This document shows, one piece after another, positions 1 to 6,500 of a stretch of 45,795 nt of DNA. The stretch comes from Lacticaseibacillus jixianensis (GTDB lineage Bacteria > Bacillota > Bacilli > Lactobacillales > Lactobacillaceae). A program made the position numbers and the translations under genes. How positions within the stretch are numbered: position 1 is the first letter of the stretch; every line of letters begins with the position of its first letter. The notes below the pieces were generated by a model that saw nothing but the letters and a program-made list of their open reading frames with translations, ran no database searches and was not told where the DNA came from. Location: positions 1-45,795 of the forward strand of contig NZ_RHOJ01000017.1 of assembly GCF_003946485.1 (NCBI RefSeq), in the 5' to 3' direction.

Positions 1-1
1 T

Positions 2-316
2 ACCGATGCATGGCGTAACAGCCTAGACCACTATCAAGAATTCGTTATCATCGTTGCACTTGACTTGAAAATTGAGGAGATCGATACTCTTGTACCGATT
101 ATTTTAGCGGTTCAGGAGGACAACGACGACGCGGTTTCGCTTATGCTCGAATTATTTGATAGGGATATTGACTACGAGGCCAAGTACGGGCAACGGCGAA
201 TTGACCCAGACCTGAAGCAAGAACTTCAAATCAAACTGATCTACATTACTAAGCATTTTGATGTTCAGAAGCACCTGGCACAGCGCTCACAAAATCTTGG
301 TCAGAAAAAAATATAA
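2..316 (+). CDS. Partial hypothetical protein of the integrated element (5' end outside window)
   Basis: The reading frame is open from the left edge and ends in TAA at 314-316, giving 104 visible residues. The TTG at 65 could act as a start but has no convincing ribosome binding site, and the frame upstream of it reads as protein (starting TDAWRNSLDHYQEF), so the true start probably lies outside the window. The product is acidic in its middle part, with many D and E residues, and basic at the end (QNLGQKKI). No membrane segment or signal peptide is visible. I do not recognise the family. It lies in the AT-rich element DNA upstream of a DUF3173 gene and an integrase, where replication or transfer accessory genes of integrative elements are often found; that role is only inferred from position. 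Confidence 0.55.
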   Translation, partial: TDAWRNSLDHYQEFVIIVALDLKIEEIDTLVPIILAVQEDNDDAVSLMLELFDRDIDYEAKYGQRRIDPDLKQELQIKLIYITKHFDVQKHLAQRSQNLGQKKI

Positions 317-415
317 ACTTTTTTCGCCAACCTCTTTCATTTCTACCAGTTTTCGTTGTCTGTATATAACGAAGCGGGTTTTTAGTTACCGCTGATGTCC
401 TTTGACAATTGAATA

Positions 416-559
416 GCGTTGTTCAGTAACAACGGCCGTCGCCATGACCTCGCAGAGTGAGCGAACACCAAGGCCAGATACTTGCACGTCACTCCCACGT
501 AACGGGAGAACTGACCCACTGTGGATCAGTTAGCCGGTCGGGACCGGGCTGAACAACGC
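416..559 (+). other. Multi-branched structured segment in the element (RNA or single-strand origin candidate)
   Basis: This lies in the 439-bp gene-free stretch 317-755. The arm at 416-426 (GCGTTGTTCAG) is exactly complementary to 549-559 (CTGAACAACGC), closing a domain of about 144 nt. Inside are local hairpins: CTCCC/GGGAG, AACTGA/TCAGTT with an inner CAC/GTG, and AGCC/GGCT. The 5' arm can instead fold with the adjacent AACAACG (CGTTGTT/AACAACG, 4-nt loop), so two exclusive folds exist. A TTGACA hexamer at 401-406 lies just upstream, and TAGCGT, resembling the CS-6 motif of ssoA-type single-strand origins, is at 414-419. It could be a leader RNA controlling the downstream genes or a replication origin structure; the sequence alone does not decide. 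Confidence 0.4.
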
Positions 560-684
560 CGCTATAAATCGTTAATTGGAGGTGAATTAGCGCTCCACTT
601 ACAGGCCATAACGTAAGTAGAGCTAGAAGTGATAATTTCCTGTCATGAATTTTAACACTAGTCGTACAAGTATACGTGTCAGTA

Positions 685-713
685 TATTCGTATGTATCTG
701 CTGGAGGTATAAT
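685..713 (+). promoter_or_regulatory. Candidate promoter for the DUF3173-integrase pair
   Basis: A perfect -10 hexamer TATAAT lies at 708-713, 43 bases before the DUF3173 start. The -35 region about 17 bases upstream (TATTCG, 685-690) is poor, so an activator or a different start is possible. The surrounding DNA at 655-700 is rich in TATA/GTAT steps and could contain integrase or excisionase binding sites. Confidence 0.35.
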
Positions 714-755
714 TGTAGTTGGAAGTACCCAGCTACTATTAGGGAAGGAGGCACA

Positions 756-980
756 ATGACCCGCATCGTAACCCCGACTTTGACCAAGCATGAGCTGATG
801 GCGCTCGGCTATGGGCCTTCGTTCTCGAAGGATATTATCCGTCAAGCCAAACTACTTTTGGTGAAAAGCGGACACCCTTACTATAAGTCAAAACGGCTGG
901 GTAGAGTTCCAATTACTACTGTTGAGGAGATACTAGGGATTGAGTTAGATTCAGGCTCATTTGTTGGTCATCTGCAATGA
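756..980 (+). CDS. DUF3173 family protein (excisionase-like partner of the integrase)
   Basis: This 74-residue protein starts at ATG 756 behind a strong AGGGAGGAG-like ribosome binding site (GGAAGGAGG, 743-751). An upstream in-frame ATG at 645 lacks a binding site and is rejected. The sequence follows the DUF3173 pattern: an N-terminal KHELMALGYG helix, the FSKDIIRQAKLLLVKSG segment, then KRLGRVPITTVEEILGIEL near the C-terminus, typical of a small winged-helix DNA-binding protein. Members of this family are nearly always encoded directly upstream of a tyrosine integrase in Gram-positive integrative elements and are thought to help set recombination direction or DNA bending. Here the stop is 12 bases before the integrase start, so the two are probably cotranscribed. 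Family assignment is good; the excisionase role is an inference. Confidence 0.8.
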   Translation: MTRIVTPTLTKHELMALGYGPSFSKDIIRQAKLLLVKSGHPYYKSKRLGRVPITTVEEILGIELDSGSFVGHLQ

Positions 981-992
981 GGAGTAACGAAT

Positions 993-2141
993 ATGCCTAA
1001 ACTTGCAGATCCAATTAAACAAAGTTCTACCGATAAAACTTGGTATTTTCGAGCCAATGTCGGCTTTAACGAAAAGACTGGCAAACGTGTCCAAATTCGT
1101 CGTAGTGGCTTCCGAACCAAGAAAGAGGCTCGTGAAGAATACAACACAGTTATGGCGGCTGGCGCAACACCAGACGAGACGAACCTCAAAGAAATTCAAT
1201 TCAGCGAATTTGTGGATACGTTGTTCTTGCCGTGGTACAAAGGACGTGTAAAGGATTACACTTTCCGGACACGAGAGTATTGTCGCAAACTCAACCTGAG
1301 CTACTTTGACGACATGCTCGTTAGTAAGATTACTTCGGTTGATGTGATGAAATGGCAGAACGAGTTGAATGCCCGCGCCAGCAATGCTTACACTCGAATA
1401 AATCACTGCTTACTATCGCAGATTTTTAAACAAGCCGTAATTATGGGCTATGCTAAAGAGAATCCGGCTAAGGTCGTCGGCAATGTACGAAAAATTAAGA
1501 AGCAGATTTCATTCTGGACGTTGCAGGAATTTGAAACGTTTATTAGCTCGTTTGACATCACGGACTATCAACAACACTTCTTATTTATCAGCTATTGGTT
1601 GATGTTCTTCACTGGCTTACGGCTAGGTGAAGCGACTGGGCTGTTCTGGGACGACATCGACTTTGAGCAAGGAACGCTTCAAGTTGAGCGAACGTTGCAT
1701 TTTCGATCAGTGTTCGACTACGATTTATCTGATCCTAAGACGGTAGCTAGTCGGCGTGTGATTACGTTGGACACAACTACACTTCAATACCTCAAAGAAT
1801 GGCACGCGCGCCAGAAGGATCATGTCAGTTCCGACTTCGTGATTTCACAAGATGGTGTGCCGATTGGACGAGGTAAGTTGGATAAGCCGATGAAAGACCA
1901 CACCGACGAATTGAAACTCAAAGCTATTACCCTTCATGGGTTCCGTCACTCTCATGCAGCTTTGCTCATCAGCTTAAAAGAAAATCCGTTGATGATTAAA
2001 GATCGTTTGGGTCATACAGATGTTCAGACCACGCTTGGTGTGTATGGACATCTCTACCCGAACAGCAATACTGAAATGGCGCAACGACTCAACGGTCTAG
2101 TGACCTACAAGCCGAAAGTGAAGGAAGAAGCAGTCGCTTAG
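993..2141 (+). CDS. int: Tyrosine-type site-specific integrase
   Basis: This 382-residue recombinase starts at ATG 993 with GAGGAG-like spacing from the preceding gene. The N-terminal ~55 residues (KTWYFRANVGFNEKTGKRVQIRRSGF) form an arm-type DNA-binding domain like that of Tn916/phage integrases. Residues ~70-155 form the SAM-like core-binding domain, and ~170-370 the catalytic domain. The catalytic set is complete: Arg210 (TGLRLGE), His315 and Arg318 (HGFRH), His341 (LGHTD) and Tyr351 (GVYGHL). It should integrate and excise the element whose right end lies just downstream. Base composition is AT-richer than the chromosome to the right, consistent with acquired DNA. The gene looks intact and functional. 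Confidence 0.95.
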   Translation: MPKLADPIKQSSTDKTWYFRANVGFNEKTGKRVQIRRSGFRTKKEAREEYNTVMAAGATPDETNLKEIQFSEFVDTLFLPWYKGRVKDYTFRTREYCRKLNLSYFDDMLVSKITSVDVMKWQNELNARASNAYTRINHCLLSQIFKQAVIMGYAKENPAKVVGNVRKIKKQISFWTLQEFETFISSFDITDYQQHFLFISYWLMFFTGLRLGEATGLFWDDIDFEQGTLQVERTLHFRSVFDYDLSDPKTVASRRVITLDTTTLQYLKEWHARQKDHVSSDFVISQDGVPIGRGKLDKPMKDHTDELKLKAITLHGFRHSHAALLISLKENPLMIKDRLGHTDVQTTLGVYGHLYPNSNTEMAQRLNGLVTYKPKVKEEAVA

Positions 2142-2171
2142 GTGACAGCTAAAGAACGTTAAAAACCGGGT

Positions 2172-2257
2172 TGTGCCATTTATGTGCCACCTCGGTAGTG
2201 CACCATCTTAAAACGTTGATATGGAGGGCTTGAATGCCATCTCAAATTCACCCCTCC
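2172..2257. other. Probable element/chromosome junction (integrase arm sites and attachment region)
   Basis: Downstream of the integrase stop, TGTGCCA occurs twice in direct orientation at 2172-2178 and 2183-2189, one helical turn apart, as expected for arm-type integrase binding sites. A dyad follows: GGAGGG at 2223-2228 with TGAAT at 2231-2235, mirrored by ATTCA at 2246-2250 and CCCTCC at 2252-2257. The composition switches from AT-rich to GC-rich at about 2260. I infer that the right attachment site lies in this interval, but the left end is outside the window, so the core sequence cannot be confirmed. I found no tRNA 3' end here. Confidence 0.4.
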
Positions 2258-2270
2258 AAAGTAAAAATCA

Positions 2271-2298
2271 GGCAGGACGGTGCCCCAACCGTCCTGCC
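2271..2298 (-). terminator. Terminator-like hairpin reading leftward
   Basis: A perfect 10-bp stem GGCAGGACGG (2271-2280) pairs with CCGTCCTGCC (2289-2298) around an 8-nt loop. On the minus strand the stem is followed by TGATTTTTAC, a short T tract; on the plus strand no T tract follows. Confidence 0.5.
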
Positions 2299-2315
2299 AT
2301 CCCTACCCCAACCAA

Positions 2316-2343
2316 GCCGCCGGCCCCCAACCGGCGGCTTTTT
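2316..2343 (+). terminator. Rho-independent terminator
   Basis: GCCGCCGG (2316-2323) pairs with CCGGCGGC (2331-2338) around CCCCCAA and is followed by TTTTT (2339-2343). No plus-strand chromosomal gene precedes it inside the window; the integrase is the nearest. It may be the original terminator of a gene whose 3' end was separated from it by the element. Confidence 0.8.
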
Positions 2344-2345
2344 GC

Positions 2346-2696
2346 GCTCTCTCTTAGCGCTTTAGCGCTTAGAGAGAGCCACTCGACGACACGTCTGCTT
2401 GCAGACGTGGCTAGAGCACTGCATAATAGTAACTTTTCTAGTTGGGGCCGGCCACTCGACGGCTGGCTGCAAAGCAGCCAGACTAGAGAAGCGCCACGAT
2501 TACGCTTTAGCGCTTAGAAAGAGCCACTCGACGCCACGTCTGCTTGCAGACGTGGCTAGAGCACTGCACAATGACAACTTCTGTAGTTGAGGGCCGGCCA
2601 ACTCGACGGCTGGCTGCAAAGCAGCCAGACTAGAGAAGCGCCACGATTACGCTTTAGCGCTTAGAGAGAGCCACTCGACGCCACGTCTGCAGGACA
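2346..2696. repeat. Tandem array of ~146-bp hairpin units (about 2.3 copies)
   Basis: Units begin at 2359, 2504 and 2651 (periods 145 and 147) with GCTTTAGCGCTTAGA; the third is cut off after about 45 bases. A 15-bp arm dyad at 2346-2379 (GCTCTCTCT, T mismatch, AGCGC, loop TTTA) overlaps the first unit start. Each full unit carries two further hairpins set in the same frame of CTCGACG on the left and CTAGAG on the right: CACGTCTGC/GCAGACGTG with a TT loop (2390-2409, 2535-2554) and CTGGCTGC/GCAGCCAG with an AAA loop (2463-2481, 2610-2628). Copies 1 and 2 differ by scattered substitutions. No open reading frame with a ribosome binding site is convincing here. Confidence 0.85.
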
Positions 2697-2961
2697 CCTA
2701 GGACTGCCCGCAAAACCCTATTCCGCCGTCCTCCCTCCACCGCCAAACCGGCCAGTCCGTCACGTTTTCCCCTTCGAAACGTTACAAACCCTGCCCGATT
2801 CTGTCACGATTTCTTCACAGTCCGCCGGTAGTATTAACAGCATAGAAACAAGCCAACTTCTTGTTTCTACCCCAAACTCCAAATCTTCATTACATATTCC
2901 TCCTCGCGACTCGTCCCCCAAGCGAGTCGCAACCCCAACCCCGTGCCGCCAGCTCTCCCAG
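2697..2961. other. Gene-free spacer with one hairpin
   Basis: I see no credible coding sequence in this interval. A perfect 10-bp hairpin TAGAAACAAG (2843-2852) / CTTGTTTCTA (2860-2869) with a 7-nt loop is the only clear structure. No T tract follows on either strand. Confidence 0.5.
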
Positions 2962-3269
2962 CTGACGGCATTTTTACGGTGCGAGAGGCTCGCGCACTTA
3001 GGCAGACGCATAGCCTAGCCTGGCCCTTTGCTCGCAAAGCGAGTGAAGGGTCAGGCGTAGCTATGCGCTCTGCCGTTGCGAGCCGGCAGCCCAAGTTTTA
3101 CGGTGCGCAGACTTGGCGGTTTTAGGGGGACAGCTAGCATAGCCACTCGCTTTGCCTGCGCAGCAGGTGAAGCGGGTGGCGTAGCTAGATGCTCCCCCGT
3201 TGCCAAGTCGGAGCCCGTTTTTATGGTGCGAGAGGCTCGCGCACTTAGGCAGACGCATGGCCTAGCCTG
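2962..3269. repeat. Tandem array of ~124-bp nested hairpin units with covarying stems (about 2.3 copies)
   Basis: Three units start their outer stems at 2987, 3110 and 3234 (periods 123 and 124). Unit 1 (2987-3084) pairs GGCTCGC/GCGAGCC, GGCAG/CTGCC, GCATAGC/GCTATGC, CCTG/CAGG, CCCTT/AAGGG and CTCGC/GCGAG. Unit 2 (3110-3209) pairs GACTTGGC/GCCAAGTC, GGGGG/CCCCC, CTAGC/GCTAG, CC..CGCTT/AAGCG..GG and CCTGC/GCAGG. The unpaired elements are shared: a 7-nt bulge ending TTA opposite GTT, AC opposite GCT, NTAG opposite CGTA, and TG opposite TG. Unit 3 has only the left part and stops at 3269. The stretch 2971-3022 and its copy 3218-3269 match at 50 of 52 positions. Linkers share TTTTAYGGTGCG. Confidence 0.85.
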
Positions 3270-3281
3270 CTCGCAAGCCGC

Positions 3282-3314
3282 AAAAAAGGCCGCAGCGGCT
3301 GCTGCGACCTTTTC
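3282..3314 (-). terminator. Rho-independent terminator of pncB
   Basis: On the minus strand AAGGTCGCAGC pairs with GCTGCGGCCTT (one G-T) around a 4-base loop and is followed by a run of T, about 25 bases after the pncB stop. Confidence 0.85.
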
Positions 3315-3336
3315 TGGCTTGAGTATCAGAGAGCAA

Positions 3337-4758
3337 TCAGTCCCGCTTGGCCTCATCCATGAGCTGCTGCTGAAGATCCGCCAGCTGCTGGGTGACGTAC
3401 ACGGTGTACGTGTCCGGGTTGACCAGGCGCTGCGTTTCGCTCGGCAGTTCTGCCAGCTTGGTTTTGGCAAACCGCTGGATGGCAAAGACCTTGCTTGGGG
3501 CCGGCTGATCAAGCGGCACCGGGGCACTCAGTGGCTGCGCGTCAAACGCCGTCAGCACGATGCGCTTGTGCGTGGTCAGCGGATTGCTGTTGACCACGGC
3601 CAAAGGCGCGGTCAGCTGCTCGTCGGCCAACGCGATGACGTCCGCAAACGCCTCGCAGCTGCCCGGCCGGTACAGGCGGTAGGTCTGCTTGATGCCGGGC
3701 AGGGTCGTTTTTTCAATGGACGCCGACACCTTGATCTTCGGCTTGAGCACGCCGTTCGTGCGCGTGGCGGCCAGCTTGTAGACGCCCGACAGCACCGGCG
3801 ATGAGGAGCTGGTGATCAGCTTCTCGCCGATCCCAAAGTTGTCCAGCGGCGCCCCTTCGGCCAGCAGCGCCGGGATCACGTATTCATCCAGCGCGTTGCT
3901 GGCCGTGATTTTGACGTCGGGCAGCCCGGCCGCATCAAGCTGGCGGCGCGCCAGCTTGGCCAGCTTGGTGATGTCCCCGGAGTCAATCCGGATGCCAACC
4001 GGCTTGTGGCCGGCCGCCAGCAGCTCCTTGAACACGATGATGGCGTTGGGGACGCCGGACGCAAGGACGTCGTAAGTGTCAACCAAAAGTGCGGCGTTGT
4101 CCGGGTACTGCTTGGCCCAGGAACGAAAGGCGGCCAGCTCGGACGGAAACGCTTCGACCCAGCTGTGCGCCATAGTCCCCGCTGCGGGGATGCCAAACGC
4201 CTTGGCCGCCAGCACGTTAGACGTGGAAGCCGCCCCGCCAATGATGGCCGCGCGGGTGCCGTAAATGGCCGCATCCGGCCCCTGCGCCCGGCGCGCCCCG
4301 AACTCCATAACGGGCCGCCCCGCCGCGGCAAACGTGATGCGCCGCGCTTTGGTGGCAATCAGCGACTGGTGGTTAACGATGTTAAGCAGCACCGTTTCCA
4401 GCAGCTGCACCTGATCCAGCGGCCCCTCCACCGTGAGCAGCGGCTCGCGGGGGAACACCGGCGTCCCCTCGGCCACGGCGGTCACGGTGCAATCCAGCTT
4501 GAAGTCAGCGAGGTAGGCCAGAAAGTCGTCATCGTACAGTTTCAGGCCGCGCAGGTAGGCAATGTCGCTCGCGTCAAAATGAAAATCGCGCAGCACGTCT
4601 ACCACTTGGGCAAGGCCGGCCGCCACCACAAAGCTGCCGTGATCCGGCACGTTCCGGTAGAAAATATCGAACACGCCGCGCGTCTTGGGCAGCTCCCGGT
4701 GGAACCCCCCGGCCATTGAAAACTCGTACAAGTCCGTCAACATCGCTAAATTACGCAT
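3337..4758 (-). CDS. pncB: Nicotinate phosphoribosyltransferase
   Basis: This 473-residue enzyme joins nicotinate to PRPP with ATP hydrolysis, giving nicotinate mononucleotide for NAD salvage in the cytoplasm. The ATG at 4758 has a GGAGG box five bases upstream. The N-terminus LAMLTDLYEFSMAGG is the family signature. Residues 152-164 (EFGARRAQGPDAA) contain the PRPP/nicotinate-binding arginines, GTRAAIIGGAASTSN (167-181) follows, and GTMAHSW (194-200) supplies the conserved phosphorylatable His198. FGIGEKLITS lies in the C-terminal half of the barrel. Length fits the Firmicutes type II form. It is transcribed alone, divergently from nrnA, and has its own terminator at 3282-3314. High confidence. 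Confidence 0.95.
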   Translation of the reverse strand: MRNLAMLTDLYEFSMAGGFHRELPKTRGVFDIFYRNVPDHGSFVVAAGLAQVVDVLRDFHFDASDIAYLRGLKLYDDDFLAYLADFKLDCTVTAVAEGTPVFPREPLLTVEGPLDQVQLLETVLLNIVNHQSLIATKARRITFAAAGRPVMEFGARRAQGPDAAIYGTRAAIIGGAASTSNVLAAKAFGIPAAGTMAHSWVEAFPSELAAFRSWAKQYPDNAALLVDTYDVLASGVPNAIIVFKELLAAGHKPVGIRIDSGDITKLAKLARRQLDAAGLPDVKITASNALDEYVIPALLAEGAPLDNFGIGEKLITSSSSPVLSGVYKLAATRTNGVLKPKIKVSASIEKTTLPGIKQTYRLYRPGSCEAFADVIALADEQLTAPLAVVNSNPLTTHKRIVLTAFDAQPLSAPVPLDQPAPSKVFAIQRFAKTKLAELPSETQRLVNPDTYTVYVTQQLADLQQQLMDEAKRD

Positions 4759-4857
4759 AATTGCCTCCGTGTCTTGTCAATGATTTTGCCTCCCATGATA
4801 GCACATTCAGTACCCTTTTCCCCGTCAAAAGGCTAAACTGCCCTTAGGAGGCAGATT

Positions 4858-5808
4858 ATGCAAGCAACCACTGCTCAAATTCTTGCGGCGTTCAAAGCCG
4901 CAGACACGATTATCATTCACCGGCATCAAAACCCCGACCCAGACGCGTTCGGCGCCCAAGGCGGGCTGGCGACTGCCCTGCAGGCGGCCTACCCAGATAA
5001 AACCGTGCTCAAGGCCGGCGAACCCGATGCCGGCCTGGCCTGGATCACGACCCCAGACCGCGTCCCCGCTGAGGCATACGCAGGCGCCCTCGTGGTCGTG
5101 ATCGACACGGCGAACACGCTGCGCATCGCTGGCGACCACTGGCAGGATGGCAAGCAGCTGATCAGGATCGACCACCACCCAGACCGCGAACCGTTCGGCG
5201 ACCTGAGCTTCGTGAAGCCGAACGCGTCCAGCTGTTCGGAAATCGTGGCGGACCTGATTGCCGCCAGTCCGGACCTGCAACTGACCCAGCCAGTGGCGGC
5301 GATGCTGTACGCCGGCATCATCGGCGACACCGGCCGCTTCTTGTACGACCTAACGACGCCGCACACCCATGAGGTCGCCGCCGCGCTCATGCGCACCGGC
5401 ATTGACGCGCCAGCGATTGGCCGTGCTGAATCCGATTACTCGCCGGCCATCGCCCACCTCGAAGCTTACGCCCTAGGCAATATGCAGGTCTCCCCGCACG
5501 GTGCTGGCAGCCTATACGTCACGCAAAAGGTGATCGAAGAGCTGGGGCTGCAGCCGGGGCAGGCGCAAGCCGCCGTGTCAACGGTCGGCAAACTCACCAC
5601 GGTGTTATCGTGGGCCATGTTCACCGAACGCGCCGACGGGCAGTGGCGCGTCGAGCTGCGTGCCAAGAACTGGCCGATCAACCAGCTGGCCGTGGCGCAC
5701 GGTGGCGGCGGTCATCCCCTGGCGTCCGGCGCCGTGGCCAAGAACCTCGACGAATGCCAGCAGATCATCCAGGAGCTGGACGCGCTGAACGCTGAGCAGC
5801 AAGCGTAA
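4858..5808 (+). CDS. nrnA: DHH/DHHA1 phosphoesterase NrnA (oligoribonuclease and pAp phosphatase)
   Basis: The 316-residue protein starts at ATG 4858 behind AGGAGG. The DHH domain has motif I HRHQNPDPD (Asp27, Asp29), motif II IDTAN (Asp83), motif III DHH (105-107) and Asp157 in GDTGR, all manganese ligands in this family. The C-terminal DHHA1 domain carries HGGGGH (281-286), which binds the substrate. NrnA homologues degrade 2-5 nt RNAs and di-nucleotide products from the 3' or 5' end and dephosphorylate pAp; some also cleave pGpG/pApA from cyclic dinucleotide turnover. It is followed after 31 bases by a histidine phosphatase gene, probably in the same transcript, ending at the terminator 6446-6487. 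Confidence 0.92.
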   Translation: MQATTAQILAAFKAADTIIIHRHQNPDPDAFGAQGGLATALQAAYPDKTVLKAGEPDAGLAWITTPDRVPAEAYAGALVVVIDTANTLRIAGDHWQDGKQLIRIDHHPDREPFGDLSFVKPNASSCSEIVADLIAASPDLQLTQPVAAMLYAGIIGDTGRFLYDLTTPHTHEVAAALMRTGIDAPAIGRAESDYSPAIAHLEAYALGNMQVSPHGAGSLYVTQKVIEELGLQPGQAQAAVSTVGKLTTVLSWAMFTERADGQWRVELRAKNWPINQLAVAHGGGGHPLASGAVAKNLDECQQIIQELDALNAEQQA

Positions 5809-5839
5809 GCGAAAACTGACCAGAACGAAAGGAACACCA

Positions 5840-6430
5840 ATGAAAACTCTCTATCTTATGCGGCACGGCGAGACCTTATTTAACGTTTACCACCGCATCC
5901 AAGGCGCCTCGGATTCGCCGCTGACGGCGCGCGGCATCGCGCAGGCCAAGGCGGCCAAGGCGTTTTTCGAAAAACGCGGCATTCACTTCACCGATGCGGT
6001 GTCTTCCACCCAGGAGCGGGCCTCTGACACGCTGGAATTGATCTCCGACCAGCCCTACCAGCGGCTGAAGGGCATCAAGGAGTGGGACTTCGGCGTCTTC
6101 GAAGGCGAAAGCGAAACCCTGAACCCCAAGCACCCCGGCGAGGCCAGCTACGGCACCTTTTTTGCCGACCACGGCTACGGCGGCGAGGCGATGTTGGCCG
6201 TACAGAAACGCATGCTCGCGACCCTGACGGCGGTCATGCAGCAGTCCAAGGGCGACACGGTCCTGGCGGTCAGCCACGGCGGCGCGATGCACGCCTTCCT
6301 GCTGCACTACCTGGCCTGGCCGATGACCGAGTACCAGATTCACACCGGCAATTGCGCGATCCTGGAAATGCGCTTCGACGGCAGCGAATTCCATTTTGTC
6401 GCCAGTTTCGATCCGCTGCAGGAAAACTGA
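5840..6430 (+). CDS. Histidine phosphatase family protein (phosphoglycerate mutase-like)
   Basis: This 196-residue protein starts at ATG 5840 with GAAAGGAA upstream. It has the phosphohistidine RHG motif (LMRHGE, His9), the ALTARG-like segment LTARGIAQA (28-36), the acid E81 in KEWDFGVFEGE and the second catalytic histidine in VSHGGAM (His146). Lactobacilli carry several such members that act as broad phosphatases rather than true glycolytic mutases, so no substrate is assigned. It is cotranscribed with nrnA by position. Confidence 0.88.
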   Translation: MKTLYLMRHGETLFNVYHRIQGASDSPLTARGIAQAKAAKAFFEKRGIHFTDAVSSTQERASDTLELISDQPYQRLKGIKEWDFGVFEGESETLNPKHPGEASYGTFFADHGYGGEAMLAVQKRMLATLTAVMQQSKGDTVLAVSHGGAMHAFLLHYLAWPMTEYQIHTGNCAILEMRFDGSEFHFVASFDPLQEN

Positions 6431-6445
6431 TCTGACCGCAAAAAT

Positions 6446-6487
6446 AGCGCCACGCTCCGCAGCAAATTGCGGGTCGTGGCGTTTTTT
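6446..6487 (+). terminator. Bidirectional Rho-independent terminator
   Basis: CGCCACG (6448-6454) pairs with CGTGGCG (6475-6481), with inner GC pairs, followed by TTTTTT on the plus strand. On the minus strand a TATTTTT tract follows, so it also serves the convergent lipoprotein gene. Confidence 0.88.
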
Positions 6488-6500
6488 CACCTAATCAACA

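Noticed and set aside
489-845. 118-codon minus-strand ORF in the element
   Set aside because: It overlaps the structured segment and the DUF3173 start, has no binding site and reads as low-likelihood protein.
2200-2260. tRNA 3' end as attachment site
   Set aside because: No T-arm consensus or CCA-adjacent acceptor stem can be formed; only a simple dyad is present.
2346-2696. Type III toxin-antitoxin RNA repeat
   Set aside because: The period is far longer than the usual ~36 nt and no ToxN-like gene lies downstream.
2987-3209. CRISPR array
   Set aside because: Units are ~124 bp, the conserved parts are internal loops rather than a fixed repeat with unique spacers, and no cas genes are present.
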